Positions 1 through 5,550 are shown, counted from the stretch's first letter. The stretch is DNA of 6,473 nucleotides from Bacillota bacterium (GCA_018381595.1 JAGZRP010000044.1:1-6473), one strand, 5' to 3'. Notes: generated by a model not told the origin, from the letters alone. Numbers and translations: made by a program.

Positions 1-684
1 TACAACAAATTCATTTAAATCATTCATGTTAAGAGTTCCTATATTATCATAGGCTAATTTGATTTTTCGATTTCCTTCAAAAACTAAATAATAACAATTA
101 TCTTCTACACTGGAAATTAATTCTAATGCTTTACGTCCCACAAAATCTTTAAATAAAAATGATTGGTTTATCATTTGCTTTCCAGCTAACAAAGGTAATT
201 CTTTTTGAAACCAAGTATCAATTACTTGCAGCACATAATCTGGAGTTTGATATATATAATTCTTTGTTCCATAGAAACATTCACAAAAATATGCACCCTG
301 GTTGAATTCACAAGTATTAGGACATAACTTATTTTCAAATATGTATTGATTGTATATATTCGTGAAGCGTTCCAACATTTGTCCATGTTCAACATCAATT
401 TTAAATTTTGAACCATTTATAAATTTTTTCGTATTTTTTTGAATCATAGTTACTATTTTCTCTTTAGCAGCTCTTACCATGTTTGGTTTTCCTAAAATGC
501 AAAAAAGGTTTACTACTGTATAATCTTTCGTTGATTTTTGATTTAAATTTAACTCCTTATCAATCTCCGTAAAAAAATCATCAGTACTTTTTTCTAAAGT
601 ATCTACGACATTATAAAAAATCTCATTTGTTTCAAGAAAGAGAATTGCTTTCAGATATACATAATATATTCCATCATTCATCAT
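1..684 (-). CDS. Unrecognised protein with a four-cysteine cluster, C-terminus cut by the window edge
   Basis: An unbroken frame of 228 codons runs from the ATG at 684 down to base 1 without a stop, so only the N-terminal part is visible. The start follows a GGGAG ribosome binding site five bases upstream; a second ATG comes directly after it. I do not recognise the family. The protein begins MMNDGIYYVYLKAILFLETN, is mostly helical-looking for about 115 residues, then has Cys121, Cys125, Cys134 and Cys136 (C-x3-C-x8-C-x-C), a spacing that could bind zinc or another metal. There is no signal peptide or membrane segment, so it is probably cytoplasmic. It lies downstream of the SEC-C gene on the same strand, 152 bases away; the two may be co-transcribed, although an AT-rich hairpin lies between them. 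The length and clean frame make it a real gene; its function is unknown. Confidence 0.8.
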   Translation of the reverse strand, partial: MMNDGIYYVYLKAILFLETNEIFYNVVDTLEKSTDDFFTEIDKELNLNQKSTKDYTVVNLFCILGKPNMVRAAKEKIVTMIQKNTKKFINGSKFKIDVEHGQMLERFTNIYNQYIFENKLCPNTCEFNQGAYFCECFYGTKNYIYQTPDYVLQVIDTWFQKELPLLAGKQMINQSFLFKDFVGRKALELISSVEDNCYYLVFEGNRKIKLAYDNIGTLNMNDLNEFVV

Positions 685-715
685 ACTCACTCCCTTATAT
701 CTCATAAACATTTTC

Positions 716-753
716 TTAAAAAATCAAGCAATAACTACTACTTGATTTTTTAA
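716..753 (-). terminator. AT-rich inverted repeat, possible weak terminator after the SEC-C gene
   Basis: A perfect 13-bp inverted repeat (716-728 with 741-753) encloses a 12-base loop. Read on the minus strand its second arm is CTTGATTTTTTAA, so it carries a run of six T within the stem. The stem has only three G-C pairs and would be weak. It lies about 84 bases after the stop codon of the SEC-C gene and about 30 bases before the start of the next gene. It could terminate or attenuate transcription, or serve as an operator for the downstream gene. Confidence 0.4.
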
Positions 754-767
754 TTTTTGTTCTTTCT

Positions 768-803
768 AAGTGTGAATTTTCGTGATTTTAAAAATTTACA
801 CTT
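768..803. repeat. Imperfect 13-bp inverted repeat
   Basis: The arms 768-780 (AAGTGTGAATTTT) and 791-803 (AAAATTTACACTT) match as an inverted repeat at 12 of 13 positions, around a 10-base spacer. On the minus strand the odd pair is A-C. The repeat is not followed by a T tract, so it does not look like a terminator. It may be a protein-binding dyad or an mRNA 3' structure. The rest of the gap at 685-836 shows nothing clear. Confidence 0.4.
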
Positions 804-836
804 ATCAAATAATACCTACCATGAAGAATAAATTCT

Positions 837-2903
837 TTATTTTACATACTCATAATCAACTACACATTTTAATAAAATGTCATAAAGTGATGATTGAGTT
901 GGGTATAATTCCTTCAATTCTATGAATGCGGGAATTAATAATTCTTTAATTTTATCTGTAAAATAAACGATATCTCGATGGACAAATTCACAAGTTTCCA
1001 AACGTGAAAATTCAAAAATAATCTGATTAACTAAAAATAAACCCAAAATTCCAGCAATATTAACAGGATCAACATCATAAAAAGGATCTGCCTTTTCAAA
1101 ATAATGATCTGTTGTCGTAATATTCATGTGCGTGTAGCTTGAAAGCTCTCTGAAAAGCTCTTCATACAATTCTTTGTAATTTTCATTCGCATATTTGCTA
1201 AGTTCTTTTAATGTAATCGAATAATTAATCTTTTCTTCTGTTTTAGGATTTACAGCAATTTTTGTACTTATTTTCCCATCTTTTTCAAGTTTTTTATAAA
1301 TTCCTTGTTCTATTTTAGAAAGAGTCATAATATGTTTTTCGAATAAATTTTCATTTTGAAAATATACATTTATATTCACTAAATCCTCATACATCATACG
1401 GTTAATTGCCATTGCTACCTCATAATGTTCCTTCTCTAAAGCATCACATAACGCTTCATTATTTTGCCTTACTCGTTCTGAACAAAAGGCTGCAAAGTCA
1501 AATAAATTCTGGATTCTAAATTTTTTCACTTTAAAATAATCTTCCTTCATTTCACTTAATAATGAAGTTAATATAGCATTGGCTTGTTTCAAATAAGTAG
1601 GCCATAATTCTTTTAAATAATCATCAATCATTCTAACTTGACTTAATATATTTCCTTCTTTTTCTGTAATTTTTTGATATTCTTTCAATGCTTTCTTCCA
1701 ATTTTTTTCTTCAAAATCAGGGAGCATCTGAACATTCATTTCAGTTAATATAAGTTCAATTTTATAGCTTGCATATAATCTCTCTTCATCTAAACCAATT
1801 TTTCTAAGTTTTTTTATCATATTATTTATATGAAAATTTGGATTTACTATAAGACGAAATACTTTTTCATTTGGTTTTGGTTTTCTCTGCAAAATATCTA
1901 ACATCTTTTCTTCAATTTCTTTCAGCGCTTTAATTACAGGCTTTTCAAGAGGAAGTTTTTTCACAATTTCTCCGTCTTGAATTCCCCACTGTAAACGCTT
2001 TTTTTTACAACAATTTTTGTAAGATTTATTTGATTCACAAGGACACGACATATCATCAGGAATTTCGACCCATTCGCCACACTCATCTGGATAACAATAA
2101 TTTATAATATTTTTGAAAACCTTCTCCATTTCAGAACCTAAGTTTCGCATAGGTTTCGTTAAAATAATATTATATTTTGTATTATATAATAGTGCGAAAC
2201 CAAAAAATTCTATAAAGTTGAGTAACCCTTCGTCTTTTGTCATTTGAACATCATGATCCCTATAAATTTTGATAATTCTGTGAAATCCAAAAGGGATTTC
2301 AAAAGGATCGTCCATAATTAAACCATTATATATTAAAGCAACCATTCGAACAAAATTTAACATTTTTCCATTAGTTCTTTGACTATTTATAATTAAAGCT
2401 TCAAGATATGTCACATTTTTAAATTCTTTTGACGCAAACGTAAATTCATCATTACACACAAACGTTAAATCAAACATTATTATCTCTTTTTTTGTTCTTT
2501 TTGCTAGATTAAAAATTTGATATTTATCATCAGCAATTTTTAATAATTCTACTTCATCGTCTAGTAAAAAATCAGAGTTTTTAGAATCTTTAAATTCTAA
2601 ATGATTAATAATATATTTACAATATTCTAGAACTGGTTTTAAGGAATCTCCGTTCTTTTCATTTTTACTAATTTGAACTATTTGTTCAAAAACCCAATAA
2701 AGTGGTTTATTATAAATACAAACCTCTTTCGGCAAATGATATTTCTTTTTAAATTCTGTACGATATTTCCTTAATATTTTTCTAATACATGGTAATAATT
2801 CACGTTGAATTTTCTCATCACTATAAGTGAGAAATTCATTCAGAATATTTTCAAGTGTTTGTAGTTCTTCTTTTTGTACTGCCTCATTCAATAAATAATT
2901 CAT
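837..2903 (-). CDS. SEC-C motif protein, 688 residues, unknown function
   Basis: The frame also has an ATG at 2918, but a GGAGG at 2908-2912 sits just before the ATG at 2903, so I choose that start (MNYLLNEAVQ). Seen: a SEC-C motif CPCESNKSYKNCC at about residues 287-299, with Cys287, Cys289, Cys298 and Cys299 as likely zinc ligands. The usual Gly after the second Cys is Glu here. The N-terminal 280 residues and the C-terminal part are helix-rich. From family knowledge, SEC-C is a small zinc-binding module found at the end of SecA and in many uncharacterised proteins. Around residues 465-640, a patch INRMMYEDLVNINVYF followed later by LSSYTHMN loosely recalls DUF5677, a family often seen with SEC-C; this is inference from memory. 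There is no signal peptide or transmembrane segment. The SEC-C in the middle rather than at the end suggests a two-part protein. It has a probable promoter at 2976-2981 and lies upstream of another unrecognised gene. Confidence 0.85.
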   Translation of the reverse strand: MNYLLNEAVQKEELQTLENILNEFLTYSDEKIQRELLPCIRKILRKYRTEFKKKYHLPKEVCIYNKPLYWVFEQIVQISKNEKNGDSLKPVLEYCKYIINHLEFKDSKNSDFLLDDEVELLKIADDKYQIFNLAKRTKKEIIMFDLTFVCNDEFTFASKEFKNVTYLEALIINSQRTNGKMLNFVRMVALIYNGLIMDDPFEIPFGFHRIIKIYRDHDVQMTKDEGLLNFIEFFGFALLYNTKYNIILTKPMRNLGSEMEKVFKNIINYCYPDECGEWVEIPDDMSCPCESNKSYKNCCKKKRLQWGIQDGEIVKKLPLEKPVIKALKEIEEKMLDILQRKPKPNEKVFRLIVNPNFHINNMIKKLRKIGLDEERLYASYKIELILTEMNVQMLPDFEEKNWKKALKEYQKITEKEGNILSQVRMIDDYLKELWPTYLKQANAILTSLLSEMKEDYFKVKKFRIQNLFDFAAFCSERVRQNNEALCDALEKEHYEVAMAINRMMYEDLVNINVYFQNENLFEKHIMTLSKIEQGIYKKLEKDGKISTKIAVNPKTEEKINYSITLKELSKYANENYKELYEELFRELSSYTHMNITTTDHYFEKADPFYDVDPVNIAGILGLFLVNQIIFEFSRLETCEFVHRDIVYFTDKIKELLIPAFIELKELYPTQSSLYDILLKCVVDYEYVK

Positions 2904-2975
2904 ATATCCTCCATTCAATCTTCATTAAATATTTTTCGCAATCACTACTATTTTTTCATTTGAATCTCCAATATC

Positions 2976-2981
2976 ATTATA
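2976..2981 (-). promoter_or_regulatory. Likely -10 box for the SEC-C gene
   Basis: A perfect TATAAT on the minus strand lies about 72 bases upstream of the chosen start of the SEC-C gene. At a 17-base spacing the -35 region is only TTTTTA, which is poor, and it falls in the T run of the preceding terminator. The very AT-rich upstream sequence could compensate. It is the only good promoter element between the acetyltransferase region and the SEC-C gene. Confidence 0.45.
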
Positions 2982-2999
2982 CACTAATTAATATATAAT

Positions 3000-3033
3000 A
3001 AAAAAACGAACTACATTTTTCAAAATAGTCCGT
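3000..3033 (-). terminator. Intrinsic terminator after the GNAT gene and candidate small RNA
   Basis: On the minus strand ACGGACTA (3033-3026) pairs with TAGTTCGT (3013-3006), including one G-U wobble, and inner UUUU/AAAA bases can extend the stem. A run of seven T follows at 3006-3000. The wobble would be an A-C mismatch on the plus strand, so the minus strand is the functional one. It is about 150 bases beyond the stop codon of the acetyltransferase gene. Confidence 0.7.
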
Positions 3034-3094
3034 CTAACTCTTCATGGGGCGTGAAGTGGTCAGACTCCGAACCCAATTTCCTCGTTTCCTAACT
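3000..3094 (-). ncRNA. Candidate structured small RNA, unidentified
   Basis: An extended -10 element (3101-3109) would start a transcript near 3094 that ends at the intrinsic terminator around 3000, about 95 nt. Seen on the minus strand: a purine-rich 5' segment, then GUCUGAC (3065-3059) pairing with GUUAGAC (3038-3032) with one G-U wobble, and inside it CUUCA (3056-3052) pairing with UGAAG (3044-3040) around a C-rich loop CGCCCCA. The terminator stem follows directly and shares two bases with the outer stem. C-rich loops are known in some Firmicutes small RNAs that pair with Shine-Dalgarno sequences; applying that here is inference. I do not recognise it as a known RNA family. It could instead be only the structured 3' end of the acetyltransferase mRNA. 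Confidence 0.35.
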
Positions 3095-3100
3095 ATCAAA

Positions 3101-3109
3101 AGTATATCA
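3101..3109 (-). promoter_or_regulatory. Extended -10 promoter element for the candidate small RNA
   Basis: The minus strand reads TGATATACT, which fits the extended form TGn followed by a TATAAT-like hexamer (TATACT, five of six). The -35 region at a 17-base spacing is TACTCT, which is poor, as is common when the TGn extension is present. It lies about 75 bases after the stop codon of the acetyltransferase gene and predicts a start near 3094. Confidence 0.35.
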
Positions 3110-3182
3110 CATTATTCTTATAAAGAGTATAAAAATTCCAATTAAGATTACATTTGTAACCAATAGCAAAATACGTTTTTCA

Positions 3183-3755
3183 TTAATAGTGACCTTTACC
3201 ATTTTTCGTTCTATATAGTTCTTTAAATTTTTCTTTTGACATAATTGTTTTATAATCTGTAATTGAAATCCCATCTTTTTCCCATGCGTTAGGAATTTCT
3301 AAAAGTGGGACGAAACCAAGTTTATCTCCAATTCGCTTAGAATTAATATTTCCTTCAGAATAACCACACATAACATTTTCAAAACCAAATTCAAATAAAA
3401 ATTCTAATACTCTAATAATCGCTTCTGACATATATCCATTTTTCCAATAATCTGGATGCATATTAAATGCAATCTCCGTTGACTTTATATTTTTATTTTC
3501 TCTATCTGCAGTTATATTGGCAATAGGAGCTCCATTTTCTTTTAAATAAACAATCCAATCAAAAACCTCATCCTCTTCGTCAGCATAAGTATCAAATCCT
3601 TTTAAATTCTCTAAATTTTGTTTTACCATTTCAAATTCATTGTTAATATTTCGAAGTTTTCTAAAATCGTATTCATACACTTTATAATAGTCTCCTAAAA
3701 TTCCTCTTTTTAAAACAAGTCTATCCGTTTCTAATAATGGTGTAATATATTTCAT
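3183..3755 (-). CDS. GNAT-family N-acetyltransferase (RimJ/RimL-like)
   Basis: A cytoplasmic 190-residue protein predicted to transfer an acetyl group from acetyl-CoA to an amine; the substrate cannot be told from sequence. Seen: the N-terminal strand LLETDRLVLKR (about residues 7-17) typical of the RimJ/RimL branch; a motif A region IAFNMHPDYWKNGYMSEAI (about 95-113), where K105-N-G-Y-M-S occupies the pyrophosphate-binding loop normally written R/Q-x-x-G-x-G/A; and NINSKRIGDKLGF (about 136-148), the usual C-terminal Asn/Ser/Gly-Phe signature. The length is normal for the family. The start has an AGGAGA ribosome binding site five bases upstream. The gene follows tRNA-His on the same strand with the tRNA terminator in between and no clear promoter of its own, so it may depend on readthrough. 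Family call is firm; the role (protein, antibiotic or metabolite acetylation) is open. Confidence 0.9.
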   Translation of the reverse strand: MKYITPLLETDRLVLKRGILGDYYKVYEYDFRKLRNINNEFEMVKQNLENLKGFDTYADEEDEVFDWIVYLKENGAPIANITADRENKNIKSTEIAFNMHPDYWKNGYMSEAIIRVLEFLFEFGFENVMCGYSEGNINSKRIGDKLGFVPLLEIPNAWEKDGISITDYKTIMSKEKFKELYRTKNGKGHY

Positions 3756-3772
3756 AATTATCTCCTACATAT

Positions 3773-3803
3773 AAAAAACACCCCGTCTTTCGACAGAGTT
3801 TTT
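3773..3803 (-). terminator. Terminator of tRNA-His, just before the GNAT gene
   Basis: On the minus strand CTCTGTC (3798-3792) pairs with GACGGGG (3787-3781) around a GAAA tetraloop, with two U-G wobbles, preceded by an A run and followed by GTG and six T (3778-3773). The pairing works only on the minus strand. It ends about 17 bases before the ATG of the acetyltransferase gene and 7 bases before its ribosome binding site. Confidence 0.85.
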
Positions 3804-3814
3804 AAAATTCAATA

Positions 3815-3891
3815 TGGGGCGGCACATGGGATTCGAACCCACGCATAATTGAGTCACAGTCAATCGTGTTAACCCCTTCACCAATGCCGCC
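3815..3891 (-). tRNA. tRNA-His (anticodon GTG)
   Basis: A full cloverleaf of 77 nt can be folded by hand. The acceptor stem is GCGGCAT (3890-3884) with GTGCCGC (3825-3819), preceded by G at -1 (3891), which faces the discriminator C73 (3818); this extra G-C pair is the identity mark of histidine tRNAs. The D stem is GTG/CAC. The anticodon stem is ATTGA/TCAAT with loop CTGTGAC, giving anticodon GTG. The T arm is GTGGG, loop TTCGAAT, CCCAT. The CCA end is encoded (3817-3815). It has its own promoter upstream and a terminator downstream. No other tRNA is present in the window. Confidence 0.97.
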
Positions 3892-3910
3892 ATGTCATTT
3901 GACAAATACT

Positions 3911-3939
3911 ATTTTATCAATAAACAAATTATTTGGCAA
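3911..3939 (-). promoter_or_regulatory. Sigma-A-type promoter of tRNA-His
   Basis: On the minus strand TTGCCA (3939-3934) is followed after exactly 17 bases by TAAAAT (3916-3911), and the bases before the -10 read TGA, giving an extended -10. Transcription would start near 3904, about 13 bases before the mature 5' end of the tRNA. This is the best promoter match in the window. Confidence 0.8.
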
Positions 3940-3977
3940 GCATTTTTTCAAAGAATATAGATATTTCATCAAAAATA

Positions 3978-4023
3978 GAGTATAGGATTACTTATTTTTC
4001 TATTTAAAACCAAACCTATACTC
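3978..4023. repeat. Perfect 9-bp inverted repeat between divergent genes
   Basis: GAGTATAGG (3978-3986) and CCTATACTC (4015-4023) are perfect inverted copies 28 bases apart, in the 190-base gap between the divergently read tRNA-His and the small plus-strand gene. The right arm contains TATACT (4017-4022), a possible -10 box for the plus-strand gene, although its -35 region is poor. The dyad may be an operator or an mRNA leader structure, or chance in AT-rich DNA. I see no other signal in the gap beyond the tRNA promoter. Confidence 0.4.
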
Positions 4024-4081
4024 ATTAACATTCCATTTCACACATCACAACATCTCTCATAAACTATAACGAGGTGATTCC

Positions 4082-4330
4082 ATGGGAATATTTGACCTAC
4101 CACCTAGGACACTGTGTATTGTTGCTACTATCCTAGGACTCTTAATGGTCGATGACTTAACAGCTGCTGAACAGAATTCCCTTGGAAACTTTATCATTCT
4201 CATTGGGCAAGTATTGGAAACCAATGCTGCACAACAAGCAGTGATTTCTGCAAGACAACAGGCTCAAATTAATCGAATGCATGAAGAAAGAATTCAAAAA
4301 CTGGAATCTTTTTTAGGCAATTCAATATAA
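4082..4330 (+). CDS. Small uncharacterised protein, 82 residues
   Basis: The ATG at 4082 follows a GAGGTGA ribosome binding site (4071-4077) at a good distance. The protein starts MGIFDLPPRT, has a hydrophobic stretch at about residues 11-23 (LCIVATILGLLMV), then DDLTAAEQNSLGN, a second apolar helix at about 36-46, and a Gln-rich, charged helix that could form a coiled coil (about 50-78). The first apolar stretch is short for a membrane span and may instead pack in an oligomer. The N-terminal pattern LPPR...DDLTA.EQNSLGNF...GQ reminds me of small hypothetical proteins of spore-forming Firmicutes, but this is memory, not a search. No terminator is visible after it, so transcription may continue into the zinc-ribbon gene 137 bases downstream. 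The coding frame and ribosome binding site are convincing; the function is unknown. Confidence 0.8.
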   Translation: MGIFDLPPRTLCIVATILGLLMVDDLTAAEQNSLGNFIILIGQVLETNAAQQAVISARQQAQINRMHEERIQKLESFLGNSI

Positions 4331-4345
4331 TATCAATATAACAGC

Positions 4346-4374
4346 TTGCTTTTTAAAAGTTAGTATGTTAGAAT
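4346..4374 (+). promoter_or_regulatory. Sigma-A-type promoter of the zinc-ribbon gene
   Basis: TTGCTT (4346-4351) and TAGAAT (4369-4374) are separated by exactly 17 bases. Transcription would start near 4381, leaving an AT-rich 5' leader of about 87 bases before the GTG start. I see no strong hairpin or riboswitch-like element in that leader. Confidence 0.65.
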
Positions 4375-4467
4375 GAATATGGTTTAAAAATTATTTCGAT
4401 TTTCCCTTATATTTTTTGGAAGTCCCTAATATTTTATTAAATCAAATTTCAAAAAGGAGGAAAAATC

Positions 4468-4692
4468 GTGAATAATACTACAGAATTCAAAGATGAAGTT
4501 ATTACTTGTAAAGATTGTGGAACAGAATTTACTTTCAGTGCTAAAGATCAAGCATTCTATGACCAAATGGGTTTCAAAAACAAACCTGTTCGTTGTAAAG
4601 CTTGTCGTGATAAGAAAAAAGCTGAAAGAAATCACAACAACAATAACTACAATAATAATTACAACAATAACAACAACAATGATTGGAACTAA
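4468..4692 (+). CDS. Zinc-ribbon protein (zf-trcl type) with Asn-rich tail
   Basis: A 74-residue protein starting at a GTG, placed by a strong AAAGGAGG ribosome binding site (4453-4460) seven bases upstream. Seen: two Cys pairs, Cys14-x2-Cys17 and Cys43-x2-Cys46, framing FTFSAKDQAFYDQMGFKNKP, which is the layout of the probable zinc-ribbon family zf-trcl (treble-clef type; xFxF..xDQ.FY...GF..P.RC..CR). These small cytoplasmic proteins are presumed to bind zinc and perhaps nucleic acid; their role is not established. The C-terminus is basic (RDKKKAERN) and then becomes almost pure Asn with two Tyr, ending NNDWN. A sigma-A-like promoter lies upstream and a hairpin terminator 17 bases downstream, so it can be expressed alone. 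Confidence 0.88.
   Translation: MNNTTEFKDEVITCKDCGTEFTFSAKDQAFYDQMGFKNKPVRCKACRDKKKAERNHNNNNYNNNYNNNNNNDWN
4636..4680 (+). repeat. AAC/AAT trinucleotide tract coding for the Asn-rich tail
   Basis: Fifteen successive codons are AAC or AAT (thirteen Asn) or TAC (two Tyr). The tract is in frame and near the C-terminus, so slippage by one unit would change tail length without breaking the protein. The codon mixture shows it is an imperfect rather than pure repeat. Confidence 0.8.
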
Positions 4693-4709
4693 TTAATTGT
4701 TAAAAAAAG

Positions 4710-4731
4710 AAAAGAGACTTCGGTCTCTTTT
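4710..4731. terminator. Bidirectional terminator between converging genes
   Basis: GAGAC (4714-4718), a TTCG loop and GTCTC (4723-4727) form a compact hairpin flanked by A on the left and T on the right (T run 4728-4733), with A-U pairs extending the stem. It ends the zinc-ribbon gene on the plus strand. On the minus strand it ends the lipoprotein gene, whose stop codon (4734-4732) lies in the flanking tract; the A run at 4702-4708 supplies the U tail in that direction. Confidence 0.85.
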
Positions 4732-5463
4732 TTAGTCCTCCATTCTGCGTTCCAAGATAACTTCTTTTCTCGCATCATCGTAATATGGTAAAAAAGTAGT
4801 CTTATAACCATACTTATTTTGTATCTCTATTCGAAAAGATGGAATCTTATCTACTTTTCCCTTCACAACAATTTTATTTCCTTTTTTTACAACATTCTTG
4901 TCCTGAATCAAATCCATATCTTGATAAGTATTATTTTCTTTAGTATACTCAATATCATGTACTCGTAAATTGTGAATATCTTCTTTTGCTTCAATCACAA
5001 TTTGTGTTTCATGTTCTAACGCATTGTCTAACTTAATATAAATATCATTTTCTTTCTTTTGATAGTGATTGTCAATCTTCGCATGGTAATAATTTTGGAC
5101 TCTATATTTATCTGATAATCCTTCTAAATAGGTTATTAACTTTTTAATATTCTCTTTATCTTTTGAGTAATATATCGTATCATTCATGGTATACTTCATT
5201 GTACTTTCATTAGAAATGATAAATTTGTACATATTTTCTTTGGTTGTTATAAACATAGAACTGTCATTTTTTACAGACATTTTTCGATTCTGAAATTGTA
5301 TTTTTGAAATCATTTTAGATATCTCATCAAAATCATGTTCATTGACTTGCTTATTTTGATAACGAATTCCAGTGATTTCTTTAATATCTACTGTCGTTGT
5401 TTTACTGACACAAGCAGTGACTCCGGCTGCAATAACAAAAAGCATTATGATATATTTTTTCAA
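4732..5463 (-). CDS. Predicted lipoprotein of unknown function
   Basis: The reading frame starts with TTG at 5463-5461, supported by an AGGTGA ribosome binding site four bases upstream; the next in-frame ATG (residue 7) is inside the signal sequence and too far from that site. Seen: a lipoprotein signal peptide MKKYIIMLFVIAAGVTAC with the lipobox VTAC, so Cys18 would be lipidated and the mature protein of about 226 residues anchored outside the cytoplasmic membrane. The mature part is Lys/Asn-rich with alternating polar and apolar residues, suggesting beta structure, and ends in a strand-rich section (about residues 190-243). I recognise no family domain. The gene is preceded by the cotJ terminator, so it should have its own promoter in the 55-base gap. 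CATAATAA at about 5478-5485 vaguely resembles a sporulation sigma-E -10 box, but the -35 is unconvincing. Confidence 0.87.
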   Translation of the reverse strand: MKKYIIMLFVIAAGVTACVSKTTTVDIKEITGIRYQNKQVNEHDFDEISKMISKIQFQNRKMSVKNDSSMFITTKENMYKFIISNESTMKYTMNDTIYYSKDKENIKKLITYLEGLSDKYRVQNYYHAKIDNHYQKKENDIYIKLDNALEHETQIVIEAKEDIHNLRVHDIEYTKENNTYQDMDLIQDKNVVKKGNKIVVKGKVDKIPSFRIEIQNKYGYKTTFLPYYDDARKEVILERRMED

Positions 5464-5517
5464 ATTATCACCTCTTTTTTATTATGAGAAAAAATGGTAA
5501 CTTTATTCTCCCAAAAC

Positions 5518-5544
5518 AAAAGTTCATCAAACGATGAACTTTTT
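5518..5544 (-). terminator. Terminator of the cotJ operon
   Basis: AAAAGTTCATC (5518-5528) and GATGAACTTTT (5533-5543) form a perfect 11-bp stem with a four-base loop. On the minus strand the stem ends in TTTT and is followed by G and four more T. It starts seven bases after the cotJC stop codon and separates the cotJ operon from the lipoprotein gene. Confidence 0.88.
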
Positions 5545-5550
5545 ATTTTC

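Noticed and set aside
222..416. A 64-codon open frame on the minus strand in the leftmost region
   Set aside because: It is in another frame within the longer 228-codon frame that runs from 684 to the window edge, and it has no good ribosome binding site.
2904..2918. The ATG at 2918 as the start of the SEC-C gene
   Set aside because: It has no ribosome binding site of its own and overlaps the sequence that contains the GGAGG serving the ATG at 2903.
3017..3073. An 18-codon TTG-started frame inside the candidate small RNA, after a GAGGAAA
   Set aside because: The spacing from GAGG to TTG is only three bases, the frame runs through strong hairpins, and the peptide resembles nothing known. Chance is the better explanation, though it fits exactly from TTG to TGA.
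3044..3075. A second complete tRNA gene
   Set aside because: Only the T-loop-like and CCA-end-like pieces are present; the T stem does not pair and no anticodon arm can be folded upstream.
4426..4635. A 69-codon open frame on the minus strand opposite the zinc-ribbon gene
   Set aside because: It is the antisense shadow of a clear zinc-ribbon gene that has a ribosome binding site, promoter and terminator; its own product is Phe/Ser/Thr-rich low-complexity sequence without a start signal.
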